From positions 65,828,929 to 65,892,928 of the forward strand of contig NC_086382.1 in assembly GCF_036588685.1 (NCBI RefSeq): a stretch of DNA of 64,000 nt. The letters are read 5' to 3'. The translations under genes were made by a program, and so were the position numbers. This document shows positions 22,630 to 35,210 of the stretch, piece by piece (positions within the stretch are counted from its first letter, which is position 1; each line of letters begins with the position of its first letter). This stretch comes from Mytilus trossulus. Taxonomy: Eukaryota; Mollusca; Bivalvia; Mytilida; Mytilidae. A model generated the notes under the pieces. It was not told the DNA's origin. It searched no databases and was given only the letters and a program-made list of their open reading frames with translations.

Positions 22630-23150
22630 TTTATGTGAAAATGACAATGAGCACGACTATAGAGCTGGAAATCGTCGTAGTAATATGATCGTAGTCAGGT
22701 CTTAAGAAGAGCGTGATGAGGACACCGGGCTTGTTCGTACTAGAATCGACTTTTGTAAAGGATACGGTCTTGAACAGCTAAGCATAACCGTAGAATAGTC
22801 GTAGTGGTTGGGTCGCATTAATAAGGTATAGTCTAGTGGTTGTATTGAGGTAGTAGTAACATCGACGTTAGATCGTAGCGCAGTACATGTATCTGCGACT
22901 TCAATCGCGCTCAAGATACGATGGCACAGCGATCTTTGTGGACTACGACCTTAACGCGCTCCTACTTAGACATGATTTCGCAACGACATATCACGATTGT
23001 TTTCAACATGTTGGCTACTCTCAATACGATCTTCAAGACCTCAAGACCGTACCACGACAAAACTGCGATCTACACAATCGCAGTACAATCGTCAAAAGCA
23101 TTATTTTTTTATAGAGATCGTAGTGCGATCATGGCCTAGTGTGACGGGGC
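22630..23150. mobile_element. GATCGTAG/CTACGATC-rich foldback remnant
   Basis: The interval repeats the words gatcgtag, tacgatc, gcgatc and tcgtagt in both orientations and ends 'cctagtgtgacggggcctgg', a terminus style seen in MITEs. I could not find the matching opposite end. It recurs at 28086-28606. Confidence 0.45.
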
Positions 23151-23801
23151 CTGGGGTATACTATAAATGTTTCTGAATATTACCAAATATTAAGGATGTG
23201 CCCTAAATGCAGTTGTGAACACACAATCTAAGTTATAATCATTTCAATACAACACGTGCGATTACACTAAGTTGGACGTCGCTTATAGTACTTGCATAAA
23301 GCAGTTTCAAAATCGTTATTTCTTTTTTGTGATAAGTACTATAATGACAAAAATGACATATTTTACTGACAAATAGATTATCACCACCATTATGAAGTCA
23401 TCCTGTATGAAAAATTAAACCTAGAAAAGGGGGTCTGTTCGATTGTTAAGTTTTTAACTATTTTCTATTTTCTTTATAAATGTAAGCATTTTCGACATTA
23501 AATAAAGTCTGTTAGGAATCAAAATCATCTAAAACATAATAATAAATAAATATTATAAAATAATCTTATTTGTACTTGTAAAGCATGCATTTTTCTATCG
23601 GCAATTCTTGAAATTGTATCAGTATTTAGATTTTAACTTACCACAGACAGAAAACATATATCAGGTTAACCGCGAAAAGGTAAACTCGAATAGTACCGCT
23701 CACTGATATACATGTAGTTTCGTTGTTCATTTTGGGAAATAACTTTATTTTTACAATAGAAATTACATTTAATTATTTAAATTAAACTTTAGCATAGCAA
23801 T

Positions 23802-26800
23802 AGCTAGTAAAATGGGGCAAAATGATAAGATACAAAAAATCAGCAGCTTGATCCAGTAGTAGATTGGGATAGGGGTCCTCCCAATTTACTCTGAGTACAG
23901 ACAAACCTGTGCATCTTGAAAAGTCTTAAGGCATAGCAAGCCCTAAGTAAATATAATTCAAATGCACTGTATGATTTAGAAAATTCATAATTTAACTGGA
24001 TTTTGCCTTTCACTTTTTTTTGTCCCTCCAGAAGATGAGAAAATTAACAAACAGTTGAGTTTCCCTTGATATGGTCCATTCAGGTACACAGTTTAAATCA
24101 CCAGTTATTGCCAGTTATGTATCGTTACATCCCAACTCCTTTGTTCTAACAAGGGTGATCTGAACCGGATCACTTCTACCAGATCACCCAGCTTGTGTTT
24201 CTTTGTTTTGCATGCTTTCCTTTCTTCTGTAACATTTTGGCTGGAATGATTTTAACCTTTTTCAATAGTGGGGCGAGTCGGTAAATAAGAGTGGGGCGAT
24301 TTTTTTTATAAAGTGTCGATCTAGTGTGGGCCGATTGGTCAGTGGGGCGAGTTGACATTGCTTTACATCTACTCACCGTGTTTGGTGGTCATAAAGGGTA
24401 TACATTATATAGTAATAAACTAGAATAAAGTATTTTATAATGGTTGTGTGGCGTTTTAAACTAGATTTCATTGATTGTAAATGGGTTTTCGTCTAATCTA
24501 AAACAGCTGGGATGCAAAATAGTTATCCCATTCGGACTTGGTGTGTCAGTGTTAGATCACCCTCTAGCCACCGACCATCGGGGTGATCTTACACTGACAC
24601 ATTGCGTCCTCGTGGGATAACTATTACTCCATCTATTGTCCGTGTCAATCAATACCGCTCACTTCAATTATTACCTGTGCACGCCTGGTAAACCATCTAA
24701 TCTCAACCAAATGTTGAGACGGAAAAAAGTATTCGGGCACTTCCGGTTCAAAATATCCAAAATAAACACAGGGTAGGTCGACTTTTCGTCAATATACTGA
24801 AAATCGATGAGTTTTTTGTAAAATAGGAGAATGTCATGCCATAGATAATTGAATTAGGATTTGTTTCGTGTATAACACGGACCAATATGATTTAAAATGA
24901 CATCGGAATGACTTTTCTCCTGCAGGTTAATGTGGCCAGTGCAGTCAGCTATTGACAAAATGACAGTGAAATCATTGTTAAAATCAACGTATATATCAGT
25001 AAAATAGTATTTGTTTAAAACCTCATAAACATTAAATTACAGTTTGCTTTTTTTCTTTACTAATATAATTTCATTAAGCTAAATATGTTATAAAGTAGAT
25101 CATGTTGAGATTTTCTGGTATCGGTTGAGATATTCTGGAACAATGTTGAGATCTTCTGGTGATTGAAATTTTCAACTAGCTCAGTATCAATTATACATAC
25201 AAATGTACAACCGCCAAAATTCATAAACTTGCCGTATACTGTTTGACATTTCAACTGTCATTTTAATCTTGTCTTTTTCAACTGTCATTTTAATCGTGTC
25301 TGTATAGTTATGGCAGCAGCTTCTAAAGAGACCTTTGGTTGTAATTAAGTGAATACTGGGTAGTGAATAGTGAATAGCTGTGTTTTTTCTGTATTAAAGT
25401 TCTAGCGCTGGAGATTAATAGTCTAGCGCTGGAGATTAATAGTCTAGCGCTGGAGATTAATAGTCTAGCGTTTGAGAAGCAGTTTTGCACAGAAGCTATA
25501 AAGTCAATTAAGTTTTAATTAATATCTTCAGCGCTACAATTTATTCTTACATCGCTTAACTTGACATCTCAATAGCTAGCTTTTCGAAATCTACATCGCT
25601 ATACTTTACATTTGCAGTGCTGGGGTTAACATCAGCACTAAACTTTATCTACAGAACTGAGTTTTAAAAATCGTTAAAACAGGACAATTTGCATCCCCTG
25701 TGCTATATTTACATAACCAGTGCTTAACTTTGAATCTTCAACACTAGACCTTTATTCTGCCTCATACCGCGGTAAAGGATTCCTTCTTTATAAAGAATAC
25801 ATAGACGTGCCGCAGGAATGGGTATCTTTATTCATAGTCAAATTATATATCAACGGGTAGCAATTTCACAAAGTAAAATGTCAGTGGGTCAGTTATTTTT
25901 CTATTACGTTTTTTTCTATGTTTATAATCAACATGAACAGGAGTAAAACTGCGCAGATTGTAGCATTGATGTTTTAATGAGTCATTAAAATACTCATTGT
26001 CTAACTAAATGCATATTCAGGAGAGTACATGAAATGTAAACATGAATGTTATATGAACATAAACCCTCCGTTGTACTAGATTGACACGCCGTGTGTGCTT
26101 TTGAAAAGAAATTGATATATACGTCCACTTGTATTTTTGTCCATCTGATGAATTAAGCATTTTCCAACTGATTTTTATACTTCGTTCCTATGTTGTACTG
26201 TTATTCTACTGTCCAATGTTAGGGGAGGGTTGGGATCCCGCTAACATGTTTAACCCCGCAATAGTATGTATGTTTGTGCCTGTACCAAGTTAAAAGCCTG
26301 TAATTCAGTGGTTGTCGTTTGTTTATGTGTTACATATTTGTTTTTCGTTCATTTTTTTTATATAAATAAGGCCGTTAGTATTTCTGTTACAATTGTCATT
26401 TCGGGGCCTTTTATATCTGACTATGCAGTATGGGCTTTGCTCATTGTTGAAGGCCGAACGGTGACCTATAGTTGTTAATCTCTGTGTCATTTTGGTCTCT
26501 TGTGAAGAGTTGTCTCATTGGCAATCATGCTTCATTTATATATATATTTATAGTATACAAGGTATTATCCCGCAGTTAAGATTTGTCACTTAAAAACGCA
26601 TGCACATCCGTAAAAAAAACGGACGACTACCGGATGTACAACGGACACTTCATCCGTTGAATGTCTGTTAATTCAAAGTTTTGAACATGCTCGAAATTTT
26701 CCACCGGACAGAAGGGACATTGATGGATATCACGGATGTTGAAGGGACATTGATGGATATCACGGATGTTGAAGGGACATTGATGGATATCACGGATGTT

Positions 26801-29257
26801 GAACGGACATGAAATGAAAATTAACGGACGTCTTACGGACATGAACGGATTGTAAAAGGTAATCCGTTTGGCGTCCGTTTGCGCTATCCGTTAAGGTGTA
26901 ACATGTGCTTAAATCTCCGGTTACACCTTACCAGATAGCGTGAACGGACGCCGAACGGATATTTTTTTTTCAATCCGTTCGTTCCGTGAAACGAGTGTTG
27001 TTATCCGTTATACGTCCGTCCATATCTGTTTCATTTCGTTCAGTATCCACTTTATCAGTCGACGTCCGGTTGGTGCGGTGGAAAAATTTGAGAATGTTAA
27101 AAACCTGTGAACGGACTCGTCGGATTTTTTTTACAATACTCGTCCGTTCTGTGTTCGTTTTGTATCTGTTACTTGTCCGTTATACATCCGTTGGAGGTCC
27201 GGTAGACAGGTTTACTAACGGACTTTACCGGACATATAAAGGATAAAACGGATGTGAGACGGACATGAACAGAAGGATTACAGAACGATAATTGATTATA
27301 AAACGGATACACACCAATTGAAAATCGCGTCAGAAAAAAACAATTATTGGTATGTTGGTTTTCTTTAGTATCATGAATATTTATGGCTTTTTATAGCTGA
27401 CTACATATATGCGGTATGGGCTTTGATCATTGATGAAGGCCGTATGGTTACCTATAGTTGTTAATTTCTGTGTCATGTTGCTCTCTTGTGGAGAGTTATC
27501 TCATTAGCAATCATACCACATCTTCTTTTTTATATGATCTTCTAAATCACGATCAGGCTTTTTATTCTGACATTTGTTTTCTTATTTCTTTTCCACCCCT
27601 TCCATTTCTCGGCATACTACACGTCCGTTTTATTTGTTCATTACATCACGGACTCCTAACGGAAGAAAATGGTGTAAATGGAAAAGTTTTGTCCATCCTT
27701 TCGGCGTCCGTTCGAGCTATCTGGTAAAGTGTGACCACAGTTTTAAGCAGAACTTGCATGCTAAGCATAGACACACACACATATGTTTAACTTTTTCTGT
27801 ATCATTGGAACAAAAACATACTAGTAGAAGTAGTAGTAATATATATATAGTGGTAGAGACAGAGGTCCTCGGGCGTTATCCGCCTGATCCAGTAAAAATG
27901 TTGGACCGACCAATCCAACCTGAATCACAACATATTGCTGGTCAATGTAGATCAAATAACGATGTTTTAATGAAAGATAGTGGAAATGACACAATGAAAT
28001 GTGTAATGCATGGTTGGGCCCGTTGGAAAAAAGAGACATGAGGTCCAAATATACATACAAACAAAACCTGGAGAGCTTTTATATCTTTATGTGAAAATGA
28101 CAATGAGCACGACTATAGAGCTGGAAATCGTCGTAGTAATATGATCGTAGTCAGGTCTTAAGAAGAGCGTGATGAGGACACCGGGCTTGTTCGTACTAGA
28201 ATCGACTTTTGTAAAGGATACGGTCTTGAACAGCTAAGCATAACCGTAGAATAGTCGTAGTGGTTGGGTCGCATTAATAAGGTATAGTCTAGTGGTTGTA
28301 TTGAGGTAGTAGTAACATCGACGTTAGATCGTAGCGCAGTACATGTATCTGCGACTTCAATCGCGCTCAAGATACGATGGCACAGCGATCTTTGTGGACT
28401 ACGACCTTAACGCGCTCCTACTTAGACATGATTTCGCAACGACATATCACGATTGTTTTCAACATGTTGGCTACTCTCAATACGATCTTCAAGACCTCAA
28501 GACCGTACCACGACAAAACTGCGATCTACACAATCGCAGTACAATCGTCAAAAGCATTATTTTTTTATAGAGATCGTAGTGCGATCATGGCCTAGTGTGA
28601 CGGGGCCTGGGGTATACTATAAATGTTTCTGAATATTACCAAATATTAAGGATGTGCCCTAAATGCAGTTGTGAACACACAATCTAAGTTATAATCATTT
28701 CAATACAACACGTGCGATTACACTAAGTTGGACGTCGCTTATAGTACTTGCATAAAGCAGTTTCAAAATCGTTATTTCTTTTTTGTGATAAGTACTATAA
28801 TGACAAAAATGACATATTTTACTGACAAATAGATTATCACCACCATTATGAAGTCATCCTGTATGAAAAATTAAACCTAGAAAAGGGGGTCTGTTCGATT
28901 GTTAAGTTTTTAACTATTTTCTATTTTCTTTATAAATGTAAGCATTTTCGACATTAAATAAAGTCTGTTAGGAATCAAAATCATCTAAAACATAATAATA
29001 AATAAATATTATAAAATAATCTTATTTGTACTTGTAAAGCATGCATTTTTCTATCGGCAATTCTTGAAATTGTATCAGTATTTAGATTTTAACTTACCAC
29101 AGACAGAAAACATATATCAGGTTAACCGCGAAAAGGTAAACTCGAATAGTACCGCTCACTGATATACATGTAGTTTCGTTGTTCATTTTGGGAAATAACT
29201 TTATTTTTACAATAGAAATTACATTTAATTATTTAAATTAAACTTTAGCATAGCAAT
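23802..29257. repeat. Tandem duplication, unit 2 (5,456 bp)
   Basis: Second copy in direct head-to-tail orientation. The right edge is at 29257: 'tagcaat' is followed by 'tttagcag', where unit 1 continues with 'agctag'. No microhomology of more than about one base is visible at the junction. Identity appears complete, which means either a very recent duplication or an assembly duplication of one haplotype segment. Confidence 0.95.
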
Positions 29258-29937
29258 TTTAGCAGTTTTTGTCTTTATATAGTAATATTGCACGCGTGTT
29301 GGATTGCTAGTCGTAGTTAATTTGAACTTTGAAACCTCAGCGCCCATATTTTAACAATAATATACTTTATGACACAAAGTAACCAGAAAGACTCAGCATT
29401 GTGACAGAAAGACTCAACCAGTTCCTTTATATCTCAACCATCATGACCATTTAGAATTTTTAATTTTCCTGCTTAGAATAGGCTTAACAAATAATATTTT
29501 TGCAATTTACAGACGTGGTTAACGTAAAGCATAAAAAAAAACACAAATAATTGACATATTTTCTTGCTAGGTCATTTAAATCAAAGCAGTTTTATCGGAT
29601 TCAAAGAAAGTAAACATGATAATCCGTAGGAGAAAAGTGATTGTGACTTCAATTTCAGATATTTTGAACCACACAGAGACATATTAGGTACAATTATCAT
29701 TAATTTTATCTATTGCATGACATTGTTCTCCTTCTTTACAAAAAAGTCATTGATTTTCAGTAAATTGACGAAAAGTCGACCAACCCTTTGGTTGAGATCA
29801 GATGGTTTACCAGGCGTGCTGTGGGGAAGTTCTCAAACCTGTTTCCCAATTAACTTAGTTTATTTTGACACCTTCTGGAGGAATGGAAAAAAAGTGCACT
29901 GCAAGATCCTGGTAAGTTTTTATTTTTCTAAACAGAT
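29258..29937 (-). repeat. Diverged inverse of the 19.2-19.8 kb segment
   Basis: The reverse complement of 29750-29822 reads 'gcacgcctggtaaaccatct' and 'gtcgacttttcgtcaat', as at 19218-19340 but with about 60 bp missing. 'ggttcaaaatatc' near 29660 and 'ttgagatat' near 29430 (both in inverse) match 19290 and 19670 in the expected order. It lies just right of the tandem duplication. No gene. Confidence 0.6.
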
Positions 29938-30240
29938 ATAGGAAGATGTTGTGTGAGTGCCAATAAGACAACTCTCCTTCCAAATAACAATTTAAATAAA
30001 AAGTAAACCATTATAGGTCAATGTACGGCCTTCAACACGGAGCCTTGGCTCACACCGAACAACAAGCTATAAAGGGCCCCAAAACTACTAGTGTAAAACC
30101 ATACAAACAGGAAAACCAACGGTCTAATCTATATTAAAACGAGAAACGAGAAACACGTATAAATTACATAAACAAACGACAACTACTGTACATCAGATTC
30201 CTGACTTAGGACAGGTTCAAACATTTGCAAAAGCATGAAA
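29938..30240 (-). repeat. Long dispersed mussel family, reverse copy
   Basis: In reverse complement it reads 'gacctataatggtttactt' and 'gagttgtcttattggcac', with 'gagccaaggctccgtgttga' inside. It is closest to the forward copy at 37790-38010, which shares 'gagccaaggctccgtgttta'. Confidence 0.65.
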
Positions 30241-30264
30241 CGTATGTGAAATTTATTTATCTAG

Positions 30265-30375
30265 CCTAAGGGCGTGCTATGCCTTAAATGTTTTAGATGC
30301 GCAGGTTTGTCTGTACTCAGAATAAATTTTGAGGTGAAAATACGGCCAAAGGGTCCACATGAACCTTAATAGGCT
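30265..30375 (-). repeat. Foldback-family end, right partner
   Basis: 'gcgtgctatgccttaaatg', 'gcaggtttgtctgtactcag' and 'gaggtgaaaatacggcc' are in inverse orientation to 18429-18491, and to 5371-5450 ('ggccgtattttcacctcaaa'). It continues to 'catgaacctta' at about 30370. Confidence 0.65.
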
Positions 30376-31109
30376 AGCCCGTCGGCTAAACAATTACAGT
30401 ATAACTTTAAAATTTACAGGAGTTCTCTTATTTCTTCAAAATCTAGTCAACATTCCTGTGAATTTGATAAATTAACTTGATTCTGTGTTTGAATGAAACA
30501 CTTACCTGTTATGCACATCAAATATTACTCCTGATTTTACTATAAATACATATTTCTCCGCAACTATGAAGTGAATCGAGAAATATAACATGTATAAGTG
30601 TGTAGTACACTTGTTTTCAAGGTGAGTTATTTAAATTGTAAATATTACGGATGCAATATAAAAAAATGTGTTGTGTTCGTAACCAAATGAAAGCTGACAA
30701 TAATAAATATTTTAAAAAACATTTCGCTTATGGAAAGAAATCCATTATATATATATTTTTGTGTAAATCGAAACAGACGTGTCGACGTCATATCTTAAAA
30801 TAACTACAGTGAGAAATTTTCAAATCGATTTCGATTTAATTATATATGTACCTACGCTTCGTTTCTTTTCAATCATTAAAATATTAACAAAACTTTTCTT
30901 ATTTTAAGATGTCAAATTATTTTACATCCAACTGTTCACTATTCTTTGCTCAGATGCATTAATAATAATAATTTTATTTGCAAAAATACACCCATATGGG
31001 TCAAGCAAACACAAATACAACATTTAATACAGACAGTGAAGAATTACAAATATAAACATAAAAAAAACATAGTTATAAATCTCATGAATCATGGTAAAAT
31101 TATACAATG
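30376..31109. other. Gene-free AT-rich stretch
   Basis: No supported gene, hairpin or repeat boundary. The 98-codon frame at 30946-31242 overlaps repeat DNA and has no recognisable domain. Confidence 0.4.
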
Positions 31110-31500
31110 CATTTGCTTCGGACGCAATAAATTATATGTTGATTTCATTTTTTTACATCACTGGATCGATACCTCTGCTGGTGGACTATCAGTTCTCGAG
31201 GGTATCATCAGCTCAGTGGTCAGTATTTCGGTACTGACATGATTAAACACACTTTACTAAATTGTCCGTTTATAAATTTATAAATTATAAAGAAACTTAG
31301 GTTTTAACTCCCTCAGGCAAAAGTTGGCTATAGATGAATTTGGCTATTTATTTTAGGTATTTTTGACATATAGCTCTTCAGCGGTTTCGGTACTTATAGT
31401 ACATCTTCGGATTTCAAATGTTTGGCGTTCCTGATGAAGGTAATTCAGAAAAGCGCTTCGGACGCAATAAATTAATAAAACGTACATGTACGTGTTGTTT
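31110..31500 (-). repeat. Dispersed repeat with CTTCGGACGCAATAAATTA boundaries
   Basis: The word 'cttcggacgcaataaatta' occurs at about 31116 and again at about 31458, bracketing the copy. The interior 'ctctgctggtggactatcag' matches in inverse 'aacagtccaccagcaaaga' at 39537-39556, linking it to the family at 39215-39745. Confidence 0.55.
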
Positions 31501-31659
31501 TCAATTTTTTAAAGCCATATTCACACTGAGAATTATTCAAGATGAAGGTATTTCTCTTGATTTTGACTAGGTGTAACTTTAACACCAACTTTTTGCTTTG
31601 CTTCCTTTAATTACTGTAATCGATTTTAAAGTATCAGCCAAATTAGATCAACAAAATAA

Positions 31660-32060
31660 GAAATGAAATTCAGAATGGAAATAGGGAATGTGCCAAAGAG
31701 ACAACAACCCGACCATAGAGCAGACAACAGCAGGAGGTCACCAACAGGTCTTCAATGAACGAGAAATTCCCGCACCCGGAGGCGTCCTTCAGCTGGCCCC
31801 TAAACAAACATATACTAGTTTAGTGATAATGAACGCCATGCTAAACTACAAATTGTACACAAGAAACTAAAAGTTAAAATAATACAAGACTAACAAAGGC
31901 CAGAGGCTCCTGACTTGGGACAGGCGCAAAAATGCGGCGGGGTTAAACATGTTTGTGAGATCTCAACCCTCCCCCTATACCTCTAGCTAGTAGAAAAGTA
32001 AACGCATAACAATACGCACATTAAAATTCAGTTGAAGAGAAGTCCGAGTCTGATGTCAGA
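31660..32060 (-). repeat. Dispersed mussel repeat, reverse copy
   Basis: 'tgccaaagagacaacaaccc', 'gcacccggaggcgtccttc' and 'gccagaggctcctgacttg' occur in inverse order and strand to 38455-38850. It ends near 'cagttgaagagaagtccgag'. Confidence 0.75.
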
Positions 32061-32422
32061 AGATGTAACCAAAAAAAATAAACACAATGACAATAATACA
32101 TAAATAACCTCAGACTACTATAGCAGTTAACTGACATGCCAGCTCCAGACTTCAATTAAACTGAATAAAAAATTATGTTTTCATCTTATGAATATCAGGC
32201 TCAATCCTCCTCGTCAGGGGTTTAGTATCATACCATCATAACATATATGAGAAGAACATAACCCGTGTCATGCCAACAACTGGTTTTTAAATAAATGTGT
32301 TTAGTTCCGGTGCAAAGACCCTATAAATGAATCAATATTAATGCCACAATATGCAATCTTTAATGATCTGACACCAGTATCGTAACTTTATCCCTTCTTA
32401 ATAAGTCTATTTAAAGGTTTTG

Positions 32423-33760
32423 TTAGCTTCTGAGGTGAATACTGAAATTTTTGTGCTTTATAAAGAATATTTCCATAAAAAAACATGGATGTGAAATACC
32501 TGAACGTATGAGAAGTCTGCATGTTGAGCTATATTTACGGATGATGTCCTTATACCGATTATAAAATTTAGTAAATGTTTTGACTAGTTTGTGATATCGA
32601 AAACCCTGGTGTAATAATTTTTCAGTAAAACATAAATTTCTCTCGTTAAAATCTAAAACATTGTTACATACACGAGCGAATCGTACAAGTTGAGATATAT
32701 AAACACCGTACGATGATGACAAGGAAACGTCATCATCTAAAAATGGATAATTACCGATAGGAAATGAGAAATCATCTCTTTTATCATAAATTTTAGTTTT
32801 AAGCTTTCCGTTAATGATATAGATATGAAGATCGAAGAAAAGGCAGTGGTCATTGTTTAGTATTAGCTTTATTTAAATTAAGTTCAAAGGATAAACCTTA
32901 CATACTGAAGTCGTCATTATTGAGAGCCAAAATATCATCCAAATAACTAAAAGCATTATTAAATTTGTGTGTCGGATGTTGTTTCGATGGGTCTTTGCTG
33001 ATTTTTGTCATAAATTGTAACTCGTAGCAATACTAAAACATGTCCGCAACAAGTGGTGCACAGTTAGTCCCCATTGGTATTCCGATAACCTGACGATATA
33101 CATAATCTCCAAAGCGAACAAAAATATTGTCTAGTAAAAATTCAAGAGCAGAAATAGTATCATAGCATGTCCAATTGACATAGTTTTTTTGTTTATTGTT
33201 ACTAAAAAATGACCTAAAAGAGTTTTAACATATATATTCACATTCTGACTTTTTAAATGCCCATTTAATTAGGTGTGTGATTTTTTTCTTAATGAGAACG
33301 TGAGGCAATGTGGTATATAGGGTAGAAAAAAAAAAAAACAACTTTGAACAGATTTAAAATCACCAATATAAGCATGCAGTTTATCAAGTACTTCCAACGA
33401 GTTTTTGACACTCTAAAAGTAATTAATTTCACTATTTTCGAACGCCTTATTTGAACAATTTATTATCAGGTTTTTGATTGTACCAACATAAACGATTCTC
33501 CTACAGGAGTTATTGTCAGTATTCATATCTATTATATGTATGCCAGTTTTAATCAAATAGTACGTTTCTATGTATGTTGCATTGGAGTTTGGTTTTGATG
33601 CACTCCAGTGTTCCTGTTGTTCCTGTTGTTCCTTTGTTATTAGTTTGTGTTTGGTTTTTTTCGTCGTTTCCCCGGATTTGATTTCTCTCAATCCAGGTAT
33701 GACTTTTTGTATAAAATTGTATGTGAATAGATCGTTGAGACTACATGTACACAAATCGAG
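32423..33760 (-). pseudogene. Reverse transcriptase of a retroelement, decayed
   Basis: On the minus strand, separate frames carry: RQVIGIPMGTNCAPLVA (about 33100-33050), a motif B-type block; FSYLDDILALNNDDFSM (about 32955-32905), the catalytic YLDD box; and SYGVYISQLVRFARVCNNVL (frame 32423-32722), a C-terminal block. Frameshifts and stops separate them. An upstream 113-codon frame (33413-33754) may be the N-terminal part (MNTDNNSCRRIVYVGTIKNL). I recall this family as common in bivalves. The GxPMGxxxAP form suggests a Penelope-like or related enzyme, but I see no GIY-YIG endonuclease here. It is inactive as read. Confidence 0.7.
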
Positions 33761-35094
33761 ACGACCTTTTCTAAAAATTGTTTATAAAACGTAAAACCTA
33801 CTGCTAAAACGGGACAAACATTAAACAAATCTAGTTTTCAGTGTTTACAGGGGAGATATTGTCACTAGATTTGCCACTGAATTATAGACATTGACATTGT
33901 TTTATTTGGAAGGTAGAAATTCTCCATTTATCAATTTATCAATTAAACTATGTACGTTTATGTTTAATGATTTTTAGAGTTGATACTGCAAAAGAAAGAA
34001 AAAACATTAAACCTGCTTACTGTCATATGGCGGACGGGGATAAACATCTAGACTTCACAATATCATAATGATATTAACCAAGATCTTCGGGCTCTTATGC
34101 GAAACCCTGAAAGTTTATCAATGTCTAAATTGTTGACGAGTTGTATAGAAAAAGTCGAAATAGACCAACAGATTACAGGAGTTAAGAGGACTCTATTATG
34201 TTATTTTATGTCTTCTATCTTTTTAGTGATTGTTTTGGAATCATCATGACAGACGCTCGTCGATCTAATAGCTAATCAAGCATATTTTCTTTCACTAAAG
34301 TTTGTTACTATAGTGTGCCTCTTCGTAATCGATTTTTGAGATTTGAACATTCGTAAGGAACTGTTGCTCTGATTTTTCAGACTGTTCAAATGTACAACAG
34401 TACCAGGTTCCGGAAGGGTTAGTCGCAAACAAACATGTTATATCCCGCATCATTCGAAATATTCATGTCCCAATCTAGAAGCCTATACTCATAGCTAGCG
34501 TTTGTGTTTGGTTGCTTTGAACCCATCTCATTTCTTTTTTTTACAAATCAGCTGGTGTGTTTTCTCTTTATTCTCTAATTTTGACAACTCGGGGTCTTTC
34601 AAAGCTTTCATACGGTATGATTTCTGCACAAATTTGAAGGCCATGACCATAACCTGTTCTTTTCCACATCTTTTGCAATTCAACAGTGGTTTCATTGGGT
34701 ATTATACCACTTCTCCATATTTTGAATAAAAAACCCAGGTAGACAAACCATTAAAGGCAACATTAAGCTGACCGCTGTTCCATTGTGAAAATTTAAATAA
34801 GCAAAAAACAGCGACGTTAGTTTTCTTAGTACAATGCAAAAAAACACATCAATTATATAAGAAGCTATGAGTATGTGTCTAGTGTCGATTAACAAATTCA
34901 AGGTCTTTACAAATAACTGTGTTGCTTCTTCCGTATAATTGTTTTTTCGTGCATTGTATTAAAAACAATCAAGTCGTTGTTTTTTCTGCTGTGGTTAACA
35001 AAATAAATTCAGGATTAATTCCGGTTTACATGTATACCAATGAATGGAATATAAAATGATGAAGAATGTGAGGTTCTCACAAAAATATCTCAAT
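33761..35094. other. Gene-free stretch
   Basis: Short frames only (75 and 69 codons), without domains. A weak inverse resemblance exists between 34480-34500 ('ctatactcatagct') and 34863-34876 ('agctatgagtatg'). Confidence 0.4.
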
Positions 35095-35210
35095 ATATCA
35101 GGTTATCTTTAATATAAGCTTTGGATTTCAAAAATTTTGGCCACGAGCATCACTGAAGAGACATGTATTGTCGAAATGCGCATCTGGTGCAAGACAATTG
35201 GTATCGTTAA
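35095..35210 (-). repeat. Dispersed repeat fragment
   Basis: 'gagcatcactgaagagacat', 'gtattgtcgaaatgcgcatc' and 'tggtgcaagacaattggta' are the inverse of the unit at 39215-39310. The fragment abuts the hairpin-ended element. Confidence 0.65.

Larger units (their letters stand above)
18346..23801. repeat. Tandem duplication, unit 1 (5,456 bp)
   Basis: Every position I compared in 18346-23801 recurs at +5456 in 23802-29257, and all short open frames repeat with identical translations. The left edge is sharp: 'cagggAGCTAG' at 18346 against 'gcaatAGCTAG' at 23802. The unit contains only repeats: a foldback end, hairpins, a 21-bp triplet, dispersed-family copies, a CGGAC-rich foldback with a 30-bp triplet, and a CGATC/CTACGA-rich block. 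No gene is included. Confidence 0.95.
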
